A stretch of 43,836 bases of DNA from an uncultured Pelagibacteraceae bacterium. GTDB lineage: Bacteria > Pseudomonadota > Alphaproteobacteria > Pelagibacterales > Pelagibacteraceae. A model generated the notes under the pieces. The model made no database searches. It saw nothing but the letters and a program-made list of their open reading frames with translations, and was not told where the DNA came from. Below, one piece after another: positions 7,504 through 16,014 of this stretch (positions within the stretch are counted from its first letter, which is position 1; every line of letters starts with the position of its first letter). The DNA lies in contig CACMYV010000006.1 of assembly GCA_902617975.1 (NCBI GenBank), positions 1 to 43,836 of the forward strand. Reading direction: 5' to 3'. Position numbers and translations under genes: made by a program.

Positions 7504-8589
7504 TTATTTAGGATCTAGAGCTCTTGCGTCTTGACTGTTCCATCCTACTTTAATCTCATTACCTAATTTTAAATCTAACTCGTTTGAACTATTTGGAACT
7601 TTTAAAATAAATTCTTTATTACCTAAAAGATCTAATCTTACTCTAGTGTGATCACCATGGTAAATAACTTCTTCGATTTTTCCCGTTTGATTATTATCCA
7701 TTTTATCTTTTGGATTTATCAATGCCCTCTCAGGTCTTATTGAAACTGTTGTTTTATCACCTTTGGAAGTTACTGAAACTGGATTAGCTAAAATTTCTCC
7801 ATTTTGTAGTTTAACTTTACAAACATCTTTTGAAATGTCAGTTACTTCTCCTCCAAATGTATTATTTTCACCTATAAACTCTGCAACAAAAGAATTAACT
7901 GGTTCTTCGTACAATTTATCAGGACTTGATAATTGTTGAACTTTACCATCATTAAAAACTGCGATCCTATTTGACATTGTTAATGCTTCTCCTTGATCGT
8001 GTGTAACGTAAACTACAGTAACACCAATATTTTCATGAATATGTTTAATTTCGTATTGCATACTTTCTCTTAAGTTTTTATCTAAAGCTCCAAGAGGTTC
8101 ATCCATTAGAACTACTGCTGGATCAAATACTAGAGCTCTTGCAACAGCTACCCTTTGTTGCTGACCACCAGATAATTGCGCTGGCATTCTACTTTCAAAT
8201 CCTGATAAAGAAACCATTGATAAAGCTTTGTCTACTTTTTTATCAATCTCATCTTTTTGAACTTTTCTAACTCTTAAAGGAAAAGCTAAATTTTCATAAA
8301 CTGTCATATGAGGAAACAATGCATAATTTTGAAAAACCATTCCAATTCCTCTTTTGTGCGGTGGAATATTTGAAATAGGATTAGAATCTAAATAGATTTC
8401 ACCATTGGTTGGTGTTTCAAATCCAGCCAACATCATCAGACAAGTTGTTTTTCCTGAACCAGATGGACCAAGCATAGTAATGAACTCGCCCTCTGAGATA
8501 TTAAGATTTAAATCTTTTACTACTAAGACTTTACCATCGTAACTTTTGTCAACTTTATCGAACTTAACGAATTCTGTATTTTTAGACAT
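7504..8589 (-). CDS. Polyamine-type ABC transporter ATPase (PotA-like)
   Basis: This 361-residue cytoplasmic ATPase powers the importer. Walker A is GPSGSGKTT near residue 41, the signature is LSGGQQQRVAVARAL, Walker B is VVLMDEPLGALD, and the switch His is in VTHDQGEALT. A C-terminal TOBE-type domain (about 290-355) carries VSIRPERALI, which is usual in PotA, MalK and related ATPases. The arm EEPVNSFVAEFIGENN is characteristic of the spermidine/putrescine and iron(III) groups. The gene lies 38 bp downstream of the M24-family gene on the same strand, and the binding-protein gene follows after a 115-bp gap with its own candidate promoter. Confidence 0.9.
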   Translation of the reverse strand: MSKNTEFVKFDKVDKSYDGKVLVVKDLNLNISEGEFITMLGPSGSGKTTCLMMLAGFETPTNGEIYLDSNPISNIPPHKRGIGMVFQNYALFPHMTVYENLAFPLRVRKVQKDEIDKKVDKALSMVSLSGFESRMPAQLSGGQQQRVAVARALVFDPAVVLMDEPLGALDKNLRESMQYEIKHIHENIGVTVVYVTHDQGEALTMSNRIAVFNDGKVQQLSSPDKLYEEPVNSFVAEFIGENNTFGGEVTDISKDVCKVKLQNGEILANPVSVTSKGDKTTVSIRPERALINPKDKMDNNQTGKIEEVIYHGDHTRVRLDLLGNKEFILKVPNSSNELDLKLGNEIKVGWNSQDARALDPK

Positions 8590-8627
8590 CTAGTGTTTAA
8601 AACATTTAAGAAGTTAATTATCAATAG

Positions 8628-9800
8628 CTAATAGTTCTTAATATGTAGCTCTTTTGGAAATTTACAGAATAATTCACAACCTTTGTCGGTAACTCGGATT
8701 GCTTCAGATGCTTCTACTCCCCAATCACCAAACTGCATTACTGCAATCATATGAAAACAAACATTTGGTTCAAGTACTGTCATATCGCCTTTATAAATAT
8801 TTAAAGTATGCTCTCCCCAATCTGGTGGATATCCAATACCTATTGAGTAACCCGTTCTTGATTTCTTCTCGATACCATATTTATCTAAAATTTTCCAAAA
8901 GGCTTGGGCAACATCATTTGCTGTGTTTCCGGGTTTTGTAGCATTAATTCCAGCTTGTAAAGCTTCTATAGTTTTATTCATTGTATCTATTTTTAATTGA
9001 TCAGGTTTACCTAATAAAATTGTTCGAGCCATAGGTGCGTGATATCTTTTATAAACACCTGAAAGTTCAATTATAGTTGCTTCACCTTCAATAAATTTAT
9101 CTTGGGTTGCTGTTAAATGTGAAGCAGATGTACCTTTTCCAGTTGGAAGAAGCGTTGCGATACTAGAATATTCACCTCCAAATTCTTCTGTGCCATAAAA
9201 TAAAGACTTTTGAATTTCTCCAACAGCATCGCATTGTCTTGTACCAGGTTTAATTACTTCCATGGCAGTTTGCATTCCTTTTTGAGAAATTAAAGCAGCA
9301 GACTTCATATAATTTATCTCTGCATTAGATTTAATTAATCTAGCCCAATTAACTAGTCGATCAGAATCGATAATGTTTGCATTTGGCAACCCCTGTTTAA
9401 TCTTTTCATAACAAAAAGCTGTAAAATAATGAGCATCCATTTCAACTCCAATAGATAGTTTATCCCATTTTTTTTCTTTAATTACTTTGGTCAAGTAATC
9501 ATAGGGATGTTTTGGCCAAGTATGAATATAACTCTCATCATAAACAATAATATTGTCTTTATTTAAATAGGTCTTTATGTACGCCCCACCTGCATCCTGA
9601 TCTCTAACAAAGCAAATTGGCTCTTTTGAATCAACGTGCACTAATACACATTGTGCATAATAAAAAGACCAAGCATCGTAGCCTGTAAGATAATTCATAT
9701 TATTTGTGTCGTGAGAAATGATTAAATCAATTTTTTTCTCTCTCATCAGAGATTGAACTTTTAATAGTCTTTGTTTGTATTCTTCTTTTGAAAAGGACAT
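8628..9800 (-). CDS. M24 family protein, ectoine hydrolase (EutD/DoeA)- or creatinase-like
   Basis: This 390-residue protein has the creatinase N-terminal domain (NYLTGYDAWSFYYAQ near 36-50, DQDAGGAY near 67-74) followed by a pita-bread domain. The pattern resembles EutD/DoeA, which open the ring of ectoine. At the place where metal-dependent M24 peptidases have two Asp ligands, this protein has E245 (IIELSG) and A255 (YHAPMART). H228 in ASHLT and the later GEHTL and VEASEAI are kept. This fits the metal-independent creatinase/ectoine-hydrolase branch rather than an aminopeptidase. It is 3 bp downstream of the EutA-like gene and upstream of the ATPase gene, so the importer probably brings in its substrate. 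Creatine, ectoine or a similar compound are candidates. Confidence 0.72.
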   Translation of the reverse strand: MSFSKEEYKQRLLKVQSLMREKKIDLIISHDTNNMNYLTGYDAWSFYYAQCVLVHVDSKEPICFVRDQDAGGAYIKTYLNKDNIIVYDESYIHTWPKHPYDYLTKVIKEKKWDKLSIGVEMDAHYFTAFCYEKIKQGLPNANIIDSDRLVNWARLIKSNAEINYMKSAALISQKGMQTAMEVIKPGTRQCDAVGEIQKSLFYGTEEFGGEYSSIATLLPTGKGTSASHLTATQDKFIEGEATIIELSGVYKRYHAPMARTILLGKPDQLKIDTMNKTIEALQAGINATKPGNTANDVAQAFWKILDKYGIEKKSRTGYSIGIGYPPDWGEHTLNIYKGDMTVLEPNVCFHMIAVMQFGDWGVEASEAIRVTDKGCELFCKFPKELHIKNY

Positions 9801-9803
9801 AAA

Positions 9804-10544
9804 TTAATCAAAAAGTCTTCCAAATCCTTTTACAGATTTATTTTCACCTATGTTTTCTAAAGATTCCCAGATTAAAGCCTGATTGCTTGAAAGAACTGGT
9901 ATTCCAAGTTTATCTTCTAATTTTTGTATTAGAGGAAGAACTGGTAAAGCGGTGCAAGATACAAATAAAGCATCTGCCTCACTTACATCTAAATTTATTA
10001 GCACATCAAACAGATAATTTTGATCTACTTTACCAATCTCCATGTCAGAATGAATATCAAAGTATGAATTTGAGGTGATTTCAAAACCAGATGATTTAAA
10101 ATAATCAACAACATCATCGTTAACTTTTTTACTATAAGGTGTGAATATAGAAAGTTTTTTAATATTTAATTTTTTCAATGCTTTCAAAGCTGCTGTACTT
10201 GGTGTTGAAAGTTTTGCCTCAGGTTTTGCTGCTTGTATTTTATTTTTAATATTATCGTACCCTGCTGCAATAGTTCCTGATGTACAAGCATATACAACAC
10301 AGTCTAATTTTTGCTCCGGCAAGATATCTCTTGTTACTTGAGTAATATTCTCTGACATTTTGATCAAATTCTCTTTGGTTAAGGGATTATAACATTCTAT
10401 TCTATTTACAAAAAAATCTATTTTTTTATCTTTAATTACACTTATAAAATCTTTTTCAATCACTAGATCGGTTGCTAAAGCGATAAGTCCAATGCGTGGA
10501 TTTTGGTTATTTTCAAACTTTGGTTCTATTTTTTGTGATTTCAT
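9804..10544 (-). CDS. Asp/Glu racemase superfamily protein, EutA/maleate isomerase-like
   Basis: With the start at 10544 (MKSQ) the protein has 246 residues. An ATG at 10565 adds only an odd MWWYIVF heptapeptide and is less likely. Two catalytic-type cysteines are present: C87 in YACTSGT and C197 in VSCTALP. This is the two-cysteine arrangement of maleate isomerases, Asp/Glu racemases and EutA, not the single-cysteine arylmalonate decarboxylases. In ectoine-utilisation clusters eutA accompanies eutD, and here the EutD-like gene begins 3 bp downstream. EutB, EutC and EutE (DoeB) partners are not in the window. It is the first gene of the minus-strand block, divergent from the aldehyde dehydrogenase gene. 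Confidence 0.7.
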   Translation of the reverse strand: MKSQKIEPKFENNQNPRIGLIALATDLVIEKDFISVIKDKKIDFFVNRIECYNPLTKENLIKMSENITQVTRDILPEQKLDCVVYACTSGTIAAGYDNIKNKIQAAKPEAKLSTPSTAALKALKKLNIKKLSIFTPYSKKVNDDVVDYFKSSGFEITSNSYFDIHSDMEIGKVDQNYLFDVLINLDVSEADALFVSCTALPVLPLIQKLEDKLGIPVLSSNQALIWESLENIGENKSVKGFGRLFD

Positions 10545-10605
10545 AAATACAATATACCACCACATATTGATTAATCATTAAAATTTAAAAACTGTATCTA
10601 ATTTC

Positions 10606-10635
10606 TTGAATGGTTATAGTAAATAAACGTATAAT
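10606..10635 (+). promoter_or_regulatory. Sigma-70 type promoter for the aldehyde dehydrogenase operon
   Basis: TTGAAT (10606-10611) is separated by 18 bases from a perfect TATAAT (10630-10635), giving a predicted start near 10642 and a leader of about 19 bases before the ATG at 10661. It lies in the 116-bp divergent region shared with the EutA-like gene. Confidence 0.6.
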
Positions 10636-10660
10636 AAGAAAAATTAATTTTGAAATATAA

Positions 10661-12094
10661 ATGCTCGATAAAAAAAAATTTTATATCAATGGCAAATGGG
10701 TTGAGCCAGTAAACAAGAATGAATGTGAAGTTATTAATCCATCAACAGAAGAAGTTTGTGCAATTATAAATCTTGGAAGTTCTGATGATACAAATGCTGC
10801 AGTCAAAGCAGCAAAATCTGCATTTGAGACTTGGAAAGAAACTTCAAAAGAAGAAAGGTTAAATTTATTAGAAAAATTATTAAAAATTTATAATTCTAGA
10901 TGGGATGATATGACAGATGCTATTACTACTGAACTAGGTTGTCCTAAAGATTGGTGTTCAGCTAATCAAACATCTTCTGGCGCAGGTCATATCGAAGACT
11001 TTATAAAAAGATTAAAAGATTTCGAATTCGAGCCAGGTTTTGATAAAGGATCTACTAATCATATTGTATATGAACCAATTGGAGTTTGCGGATTAATTAC
11101 ACCTTGGAATTGGCCTATAAATCAAATTGCTTTAAAAGTAATTCCAGCTTTTGCTACTGGATGTACAATGGTACTTAAGCCATCTGAAATTGCACCATTG
11201 TCGGGAATGCTTTTTGCAGAGATGATAGATGAGGCTGGATTTCCAGCTGGAGTATTTAATTTGGTAAATGGTGATGGGCCTGGTGTTGGAACTGACCTGT
11301 CAGGACATCCTGATGTTGATATGGTCTCATTTACAGGATCTACTAGAGCTGGAAAATTAATTACAAAGAATGCTGCTGAAACTATAAAAAGAGTTTGTCT
11401 TGAACTTGGTGGTAAAGGTGGAAATATTGTTTTTGCTGATGCATATCCTGATGCAGTCAGAGATGGTATTAGAAACGTAATGAGTAATTCAGGTCAATCC
11501 TGTGATGCCCCAACTAGAATGCTTGTTGAAAAATCAATTTATAAAAGAGCTGTTGAAGAAGCTGCAGATGAAGCAAATAAAATTAAAGTTGATCTTGCTT
11601 CAAAAGCTGGTGACCATATTGGACCTGTAATTTCAAAAACTCAATTTGATAAAATTCAAAGTTTAATAAATAGTGGAATTGAAGAAGGTGCTACTTTAGT
11701 AGCAGGTGGCCCTGATAAACCTGAAGACTTAAAGAAAGGTTATTTTATTAAGCCGACGGTATTCACCGATGTTAATAATAATATGAGAATTGCTAAAGAG
11801 GAAATATTTGGACCAGTATTGTCAATCATTCCTTTTGAAAATGAAGAGGAAGCTATCCAAATTACAAATGACACAGAATATGGATTAGGAAACTATTTAC
11901 AAACAGAGGATAAAGAAAAGGCAAAAAGAGTCTCAAAAAAATTAAGATCCGGAATTGTGTATGTAAATCATAAAGCAGCTGACTCTGGGACTCCTTTTGG
12001 TGGGTATAGACAATCTGGAAATGGTCGTGAGGGTGGAACCTGGGGATTGCATGAATATCTAGAGGTAAAAACTATTACTGAATGGAAAAATTAA
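10661..12094 (+). CDS. NAD(P)-dependent aldehyde dehydrogenase
   Basis: This 477-residue protein is of normal family length. It has the PWNWP motif with the oxyanion-hole Asn, the cofactor-loop motif FTGSTRAG, the general base near E248 in LELGGKGG, the catalytic C281 in SGQSCDAPT, EEIFGPVLS, and a C-terminal NGREGGTWGLHEYLEVK. It oxidises an aldehyde to a carboxylate in the cytoplasm; the substrate is not evident. The context of osmolyte and amine breakdown makes an aminoaldehyde such as betaine aldehyde or a diaminobutyrate-derived semialdehyde plausible. It is the first gene of a five-gene plus-strand run from the promoter at 10606-10635, and the VOC gene starts 1 bp after its stop. Confidence 0.9.
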   Translation: MLDKKKFYINGKWVEPVNKNECEVINPSTEEVCAIINLGSSDDTNAAVKAAKSAFETWKETSKEERLNLLEKLLKIYNSRWDDMTDAITTELGCPKDWCSANQTSSGAGHIEDFIKRLKDFEFEPGFDKGSTNHIVYEPIGVCGLITPWNWPINQIALKVIPAFATGCTMVLKPSEIAPLSGMLFAEMIDEAGFPAGVFNLVNGDGPGVGTDLSGHPDVDMVSFTGSTRAGKLITKNAAETIKRVCLELGGKGGNIVFADAYPDAVRDGIRNVMSNSGQSCDAPTRMLVEKSIYKRAVEEAADEANKIKVDLASKAGDHIGPVISKTQFDKIQSLINSGIEEGATLVAGGPDKPEDLKKGYFIKPTVFTDVNNNMRIAKEEIFGPVLSIIPFENEEEAIQITNDTEYGLGNYLQTEDKEKAKRVSKKLRSGIVYVNHKAADSGTPFGGYRQSGNGREGGTWGLHEYLEVKTITEWKN

Positions 12095-12095
12095 A

Positions 12096-12476
12096 ATGCT
12101 TGGTTATGTAATGGTAGGAACCAATAACTTAGAAAAAGCGATAATTTTTTATGATGAAGTCTTAAAAGTTTTAAATCTAGAAAGAAATTATAAAGATGAA
12201 GTTTGCGCTGGTTACACAGAAAAAAATGGCGATGGAACAATAGAGTTTTATGTGACCAAACCTGTCAATATGAAAGAGGCAACAAATGGAAATGGAACGC
12301 AAGTTTCATTTATTACATCATCTAGAGATATAGTTGATAAGTTTCATGAGATTGGGCTTAAGGCAGGTGGAAAAAGTGAAGGAGCTGGAGGTGAAAGACC
12401 AGAAGGTTCTGGAGTTTACTATTCTTATATTCGAGATCTTGATAATAATAAAATTTGTGCTTTCACAAACAATTAA
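12096..12476 (+). CDS. VOC (glyoxalase/bleomycin-resistance) family protein
   Basis: This 126-residue single VOC unit has the recurring family pattern: YVMVGTNNLEKAIIFYDEVL at the start (two metal-side strands and the helix) and YYSYIRDLDNNKICAF at the end. The usual first metal-ligand His near the N-terminus is replaced by Val/Met in GYVMVG, so a canonical glyoxalase I site is doubtful. Its function is unknown. It is closely coupled to both neighbours: it starts 1 bp after the aldehyde dehydrogenase stop, and its own TAA overlaps the ATG of the next gene as TAATG. Confidence 0.82.
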   Translation: MLGYVMVGTNNLEKAIIFYDEVLKVLNLERNYKDEVCAGYTEKNGDGTIEFYVTKPVNMKEATNGNGTQVSFITSSRDIVDKFHEIGLKAGGKSEGAGGERPEGSGVYYSYIRDLDNNKICAFTNN

Positions 12477-13387
12477 TGTCTTACACTTTAATTCAAGAAA
12501 AAATCGATCAAGGAAAAATTATTTTACTTGATGGAGGTATAGGTGCTGAGCTTGAAAAAAAAGGAGCTAAAATGGATCAAAACCTCTGGTGTGGAAAATG
12601 TTCTGTAGATAGCCCAGAATTTCTAAAAGAAGTTCATGAAAATTATATTGATGCAGGTGCTGATGTTATTACAACAAATACTTATGCTACAACTCCAATT
12701 TCTCTTAGAAAACACGGATATGAAGACTCAATTGAATTATATAATAAACAAGCAGTTCAAATTGCAAAACAAGCAATTGATAATTCAAAAAAGGACGTCA
12801 GTTTAGCGGGAAGTGTTTCGAGTTATGGAAGTTTTCTTAAACTTGGAACAAAGAAGATGAAGCCATGTTTTAATGAACAAATTAAAATTTTATCAAACGA
12901 GGGTGTAGATTTAATAATTTTAGAAGCAATGACATCTCAAGCAGAAATCGTGGAGGCTATGCTTGAGTGTTCTTCAAATATAAAGTTACCTGTTTGGCTT
13001 TCTATTTCCTGTGTAATAGATCATAATACAAAAAATATTACACTTGGTTATGATGATGTGAAGAATAAAACTGAAATTTACGAGGATTTAGAAGTATCGT
13101 TGAAAAATTTTAGTAAATTGCATAAGGGGCCAATTTTAATTGCTCACTCAGATATTAAAACAACGAGTGCAGCTTTAGATACTGCATTAAAAAATTATAA
13201 TGGAGTTATTGGTGCATATCCTAACAAAGGCTATTACGAAAAACCAAATTGGAAGTTTGTGGATGATTTTTCACCCAATGATTATTTGGAAGTTGCAAAA
13301 AAATGGGTTAGCAAAGGTGTTAAAATCATTGGTGGTTGTTGTGGTATAGGAGTTGAAGAGATAAAAGCTGTTTCAATTTTGAAGTAA
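12476..13387 (+). CDS. Homocysteine S-methyltransferase family protein (copy 1)
   Basis: This 303-residue protein has the S-methyl_trans barrel: DGGIGAELEKKG at the start, DAGADVITTNTYAT near 60, and the Zn-binding IIGGCCGIG at the C-terminus. The start is placed at 12476 because its ATG overlaps the VOC stop (TAATG); the longer reading from 12455 uses seven extra residues inside the VOC gene. In MmuM and betaine-homocysteine methyltransferases the third zinc cysteine is in a GxNC motif. Here the equivalent position reads LIAHSD, so that Cys is absent. Transfer of a methyl group from betaine or S-methylmethionine to homocysteine is the family reaction, but the altered site leaves this uncertain. 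Confidence 0.83.
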   Translation: MSYTLIQEKIDQGKIILLDGGIGAELEKKGAKMDQNLWCGKCSVDSPEFLKEVHENYIDAGADVITTNTYATTPISLRKHGYEDSIELYNKQAVQIAKQAIDNSKKDVSLAGSVSSYGSFLKLGTKKMKPCFNEQIKILSNEGVDLIILEAMTSQAEIVEAMLECSSNIKLPVWLSISCVIDHNTKNITLGYDDVKNKTEIYEDLEVSLKNFSKLHKGPILIAHSDIKTTSAALDTALKNYNGVIGAYPNKGYYEKPNWKFVDDFSPNDYLEVAKKWVSKGVKIIGGCCGIGVEEIKAVSILK

Positions 13388-13404
13388 TAATATATTGTAA
13401 AATT

Positions 13405-13860
13405 ATGAAAACTTTTATTGGTGGTATTGGTTGTTTTTGGGACGAAACTAAATACGATGGTATAAAAGGAATATTATCTACTGAATGTGGTTACTGCGGA
13501 GGTGATGATCCTAATGTTACTTACAAAGCAGTTTGTGGTGGAGATACAGGTCACATAGAAGTAGTTAAAGTTCAATATGATGAAAATATTTTAAGCTATG
13601 AAGACATGGTCAGATTATTTTTTAAACTCCATGACTCAACACAAAAGAATAGACAAGGAACTTATGTAGGAATTCAATATCGCTCTGAGATATTTTATAA
13701 TAATGATAATGAAAAAAATACAGCAGAGAAAATTTTAAAAGAAATGAATGAGAAATTAGATGGAAAAGTTACTACAAAAATTTCCAAAGAAAAAAACTAT
13801 TGTAAAGCAGAAGGCTATCATCAAAAGTACGAGAAAAATAAATCTCTTAAGTTTGGATAA
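13405..13860 (+). CDS. msrA: Peptide methionine sulfoxide reductase A
   Basis: This 151-residue protein is a compact MsrA. The catalytic cysteine is C10 in GGIGCFWDE, and TGHIEVVKVQYD carries the Glu that assists catalysis. HDSTQKNRQG, GIQYRSEIF and AEGYHQKY are all conserved family segments, and a possible resolving Cys precedes the last one. The usual GCFWG reads GCFWD, a minor variation. It repairs oxidised methionine in proteins or reduces free methionine sulfoxide. It follows the methyltransferase gene by 17 bp, a plausible link to methionine supply. Confidence 0.9.
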   Translation: MKTFIGGIGCFWDETKYDGIKGILSTECGYCGGDDPNVTYKAVCGGDTGHIEVVKVQYDENILSYEDMVRLFFKLHDSTQKNRQGTYVGIQYRSEIFYNNDNEKNTAEKILKEMNEKLDGKVTTKISKEKNYCKAEGYHQKYEKNKSLKFG

Positions 13861-13871
13861 AAAGTACTAAT

Positions 13872-15029
13872 TTGAAAAAAATTATTTCAGAAAAAAATCC
13901 AGAATTAGTTACAAGAAAAGATAATAAAGCTCAATGGAATCTCCCAAATAAAAGGAGGTTGGGTTTTAGAAATTTATATAAAATTAATAGATATGGAATA
14001 TACCTTAGATCAGATTTTGTTTTAAAATTAAAAAAAAAAATTAATAAGAGAATTGGTAAATTATCTTCTGTAAAAAAGGTAACTAAAAATAAAGCTTTTT
14101 GCTCTTTAATAGTTGGTAAAGATCAGGATATTTTATTCGAGCAGTACGCAAAGGACTTTTCTACAAATCAGCCTCAAACAATTATGTCAATTACAAAAAT
14201 GTTTATACATTTATTTGTGGGAGAGCTGATAGACAGAAAACTAATAAACTTAAATAAGAAAATTTCATTTTACTTACCAAAAATTGGCAGTGGTTATGCA
14301 AATGCAAAAGTAAAAGACGTTTTAGACATGAACATTGTAAATTTATATAGCGAGGATTATACAAAAGCTTATTCGTCTTCGTTTTTACATGAGCCTGTGG
14401 GAGGATGGAGACTGCCGATTAAAGGCAAAAACATTCAAAGCCAGGAACAATATTTAAATTCAATTAAATCTTTAAAAAGCAGAGATTTAAAAAATTATAC
14501 CGATCTGGCGCATTATAAATCAGCTAATACCGATGTTATTGGACTAATTGTAGAAAAAGTAAGTAAAAAAAGTTTAAGACAATGGCTGTTGGAAACAGTT
14601 GAAGCAACAGGATTTGAAGAAGGATTGTATATAGGAACAGATAGATTTGGAACACCGTGGATGTCTGGAGGTGGAAGTTTAATTACAAGAGATTTTTTAA
14701 GAATGGGTTTACTTTTTTCTAGGTTTGGAAAAGGTATAAATGGAAAAAATATTGGTTCTAAAACTTTTTTGAGTAAAACTATTAATAGTGAGGGACCCAA
14801 ATACATTCAATTATCTAAAGATAAATTTGTCTGTTATGTTAATTCATTAATGAAATGCGGTAACTGGATTGGTCACTCTGGGTATGGGGGCCAATTTTTA
14901 GGAATAAATTTGAAAACAAAAGTTGTTGCTGCGTTTTTTTCTGTCTTAGAGACTAAATCTGCAACAAATGAAAAATATAAAAAAGATATGGTAAATATGA
15001 TAGACCAAATAATTAGTAAAGATTACTAA
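13872..15029 (+). CDS. Beta-lactamase-fold serine hydrolase (class C / NylB-like)
   Basis: This protein has up to 385 residues from a TTG at 13872. No ATG precedes the active-site region at a sensible distance, so the exact start is uncertain. The nucleophile motif SxxK is SITK, the second motif is YKSANTDVIG (Tyr-x-Ser type, as in 6-aminohexanoate-dimer hydrolase-like proteins rather than YxN), and the third is HSGYGGQ. No convincing signal peptide is seen; the N-terminus is Lys-rich and polar. Likely an esterase or amidase of unknown substrate rather than an antibiotic resistance enzyme. It is the last gene of the run, with one base separating its stop from that of the convergent methyltransferase gene. 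Confidence 0.8.
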   Translation: MKKIISEKNPELVTRKDNKAQWNLPNKRRLGFRNLYKINRYGIYLRSDFVLKLKKKINKRIGKLSSVKKVTKNKAFCSLIVGKDQDILFEQYAKDFSTNQPQTIMSITKMFIHLFVGELIDRKLINLNKKISFYLPKIGSGYANAKVKDVLDMNIVNLYSEDYTKAYSSSFLHEPVGGWRLPIKGKNIQSQEQYLNSIKSLKSRDLKNYTDLAHYKSANTDVIGLIVEKVSKKSLRQWLLETVEATGFEEGLYIGTDRFGTPWMSGGGSLITRDFLRMGLLFSRFGKGINGKNIGSKTFLSKTINSEGPKYIQLSKDKFVCYVNSLMKCGNWIGHSGYGGQFLGINLKTKVVAAFFSVLETKSATNEKYKKDMVNMIDQIISKDY

Positions 15030-15030
15030 T

Positions 15031-16014
15031 TTAAGAAAATTTTGTTATCAAGGATTTTAAATGTTTATCTGTGACGCCACAACAACCCCCAATAATTTTT
15101 ACCTGATCGTCTATTAACGCGGAACACTTATCAACAAATTCAATTTCATTTTCAGTTATTAATGCTTGCATAGTACTTGTGTCAAATTTATGAATTTCTG
15201 GATAGAACATAATTGGCCCATTCCAATTTGATTTTAAAACTTTCATTCCCTCTTTTGTATCAATAAACCAACTATGCATAATGCCATAAACATCTCCACC
15301 GATAGATTTGAGTGAATTAATTATTTCAGCGAAATTTATAATTTTATCTTCAGGAAGGAATTTTGGCTCATCAGGATATTTTAAAGGGTCATATATAATA
15401 GATCTCTCTTTTTCAGCTCTAAAATTTCTACCTACTACGGTTTCATCAAACTTACTTATGCAGCAACTTAATCCAACCCAGACAGGTAAACCTGTTTCCA
15501 AAGCTGCATTAAGCAAAATTTTAGCATGGTCAATATCTAAAAGCATTTCAAGAATAAGCACTTCGACTCCCTCTTCTTTTAATACCTTCGCTTGTTCTTT
15601 ATAATTTTTTTCTTCTTTTGCAAATGATGGTACAAATTTTGTGTCAGGTCTAAATTCATTTTCAGCCAAAGCTAAATATGTTGACATGCTTCCAGCAATT
15701 TTAATTTTTTTTCCAGAATTTTTGACTGCTTGTCTTGCTAACTTAACTGTATCAATGTTAATTTTTATAGTCTGATCTCCTAAATTTGAAGGCTCAAGAC
15801 AATGCCTTGCAGTTCCAAAAGTATTGGTTGTTATCATATCACATCCGGCGTTTATATGACTTTCGTGTACTTTGATTACTATTTCTGGTGAGAAAACATT
15901 TGCTAAACCAGAAAAAGCTGGTCCCATAGTTCCGCCAAGTCTCTGAATTTCTGAACCTGTTCCACCATCTAAGAAAACTTTTTTTTTTGATTTCAATAAT
16001 TCATTAATATCCAT
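15031..16014 (-). CDS. Homocysteine S-methyltransferase family protein (copy 2)
   Basis: This 327-residue paralogue of the protein at 12476-13387 has DGGTGSEIQRLGG at the start, NAGCDMITTNTFGT near 60, and IIGGCCGVT near the C-terminus. As in copy 1, the GxNC zinc motif is altered, here to GIMHSW, so two cysteines remain and a His takes the neighbouring position. It contains an extra loop (about residues 195-225) compared with copy 1. Its ATG overlaps the upstream EamA stop (TAATG), so it is translated with a transporter, an amidase and an alcohol dehydrogenase. It may accept a methyl group from an imported methylated compound. Confidence 0.83.
   Translation of the reverse strand: MDINELLKSKKKVFLDGGTGSEIQRLGGTMGPAFSGLANVFSPEIVIKVHESHINAGCDMITTNTFGTARHCLEPSNLGDQTIKINIDTVKLARQAVKNSGKKIKIAGSMSTYLALAENEFRPDTKFVPSFAKEEKNYKEQAKVLKEEGVEVLILEMLLDIDHAKILLNAALETGLPVWVGLSCCISKFDETVVGRNFRAEKERSIIYDPLKYPDEPKFLPEDKIINFAEIINSLKSIGGDVYGIMHSWFIDTKEGMKVLKSNWNGPIMFYPEIHKFDTSTMQALITENEIEFVDKCSALIDDQVKIIGGCCGVTDKHLKSLITKFS

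Noticed and set aside
10545-10565. Upstream ATG adding seven residues to the EutA-like protein
   Set aside because: The extra MWWYIVF is unlike family N-termini and has no ribosome-binding site; the ATG at 10544 is preferred.
12455-12475. Earlier start for the first homocysteine methyltransferase family gene
   Set aside because: It would lie inside the VOC gene. The ATG overlapping the VOC stop (TAATG) fits the coupling style of the window.
13872-15029. Antibiotic-resistance beta-lactamase
   Set aside because: The second motif is of the Tyr-x-Ser esterase/amide-hydrolase type and no signal peptide is seen; a metabolic serine hydrolase is more likely.
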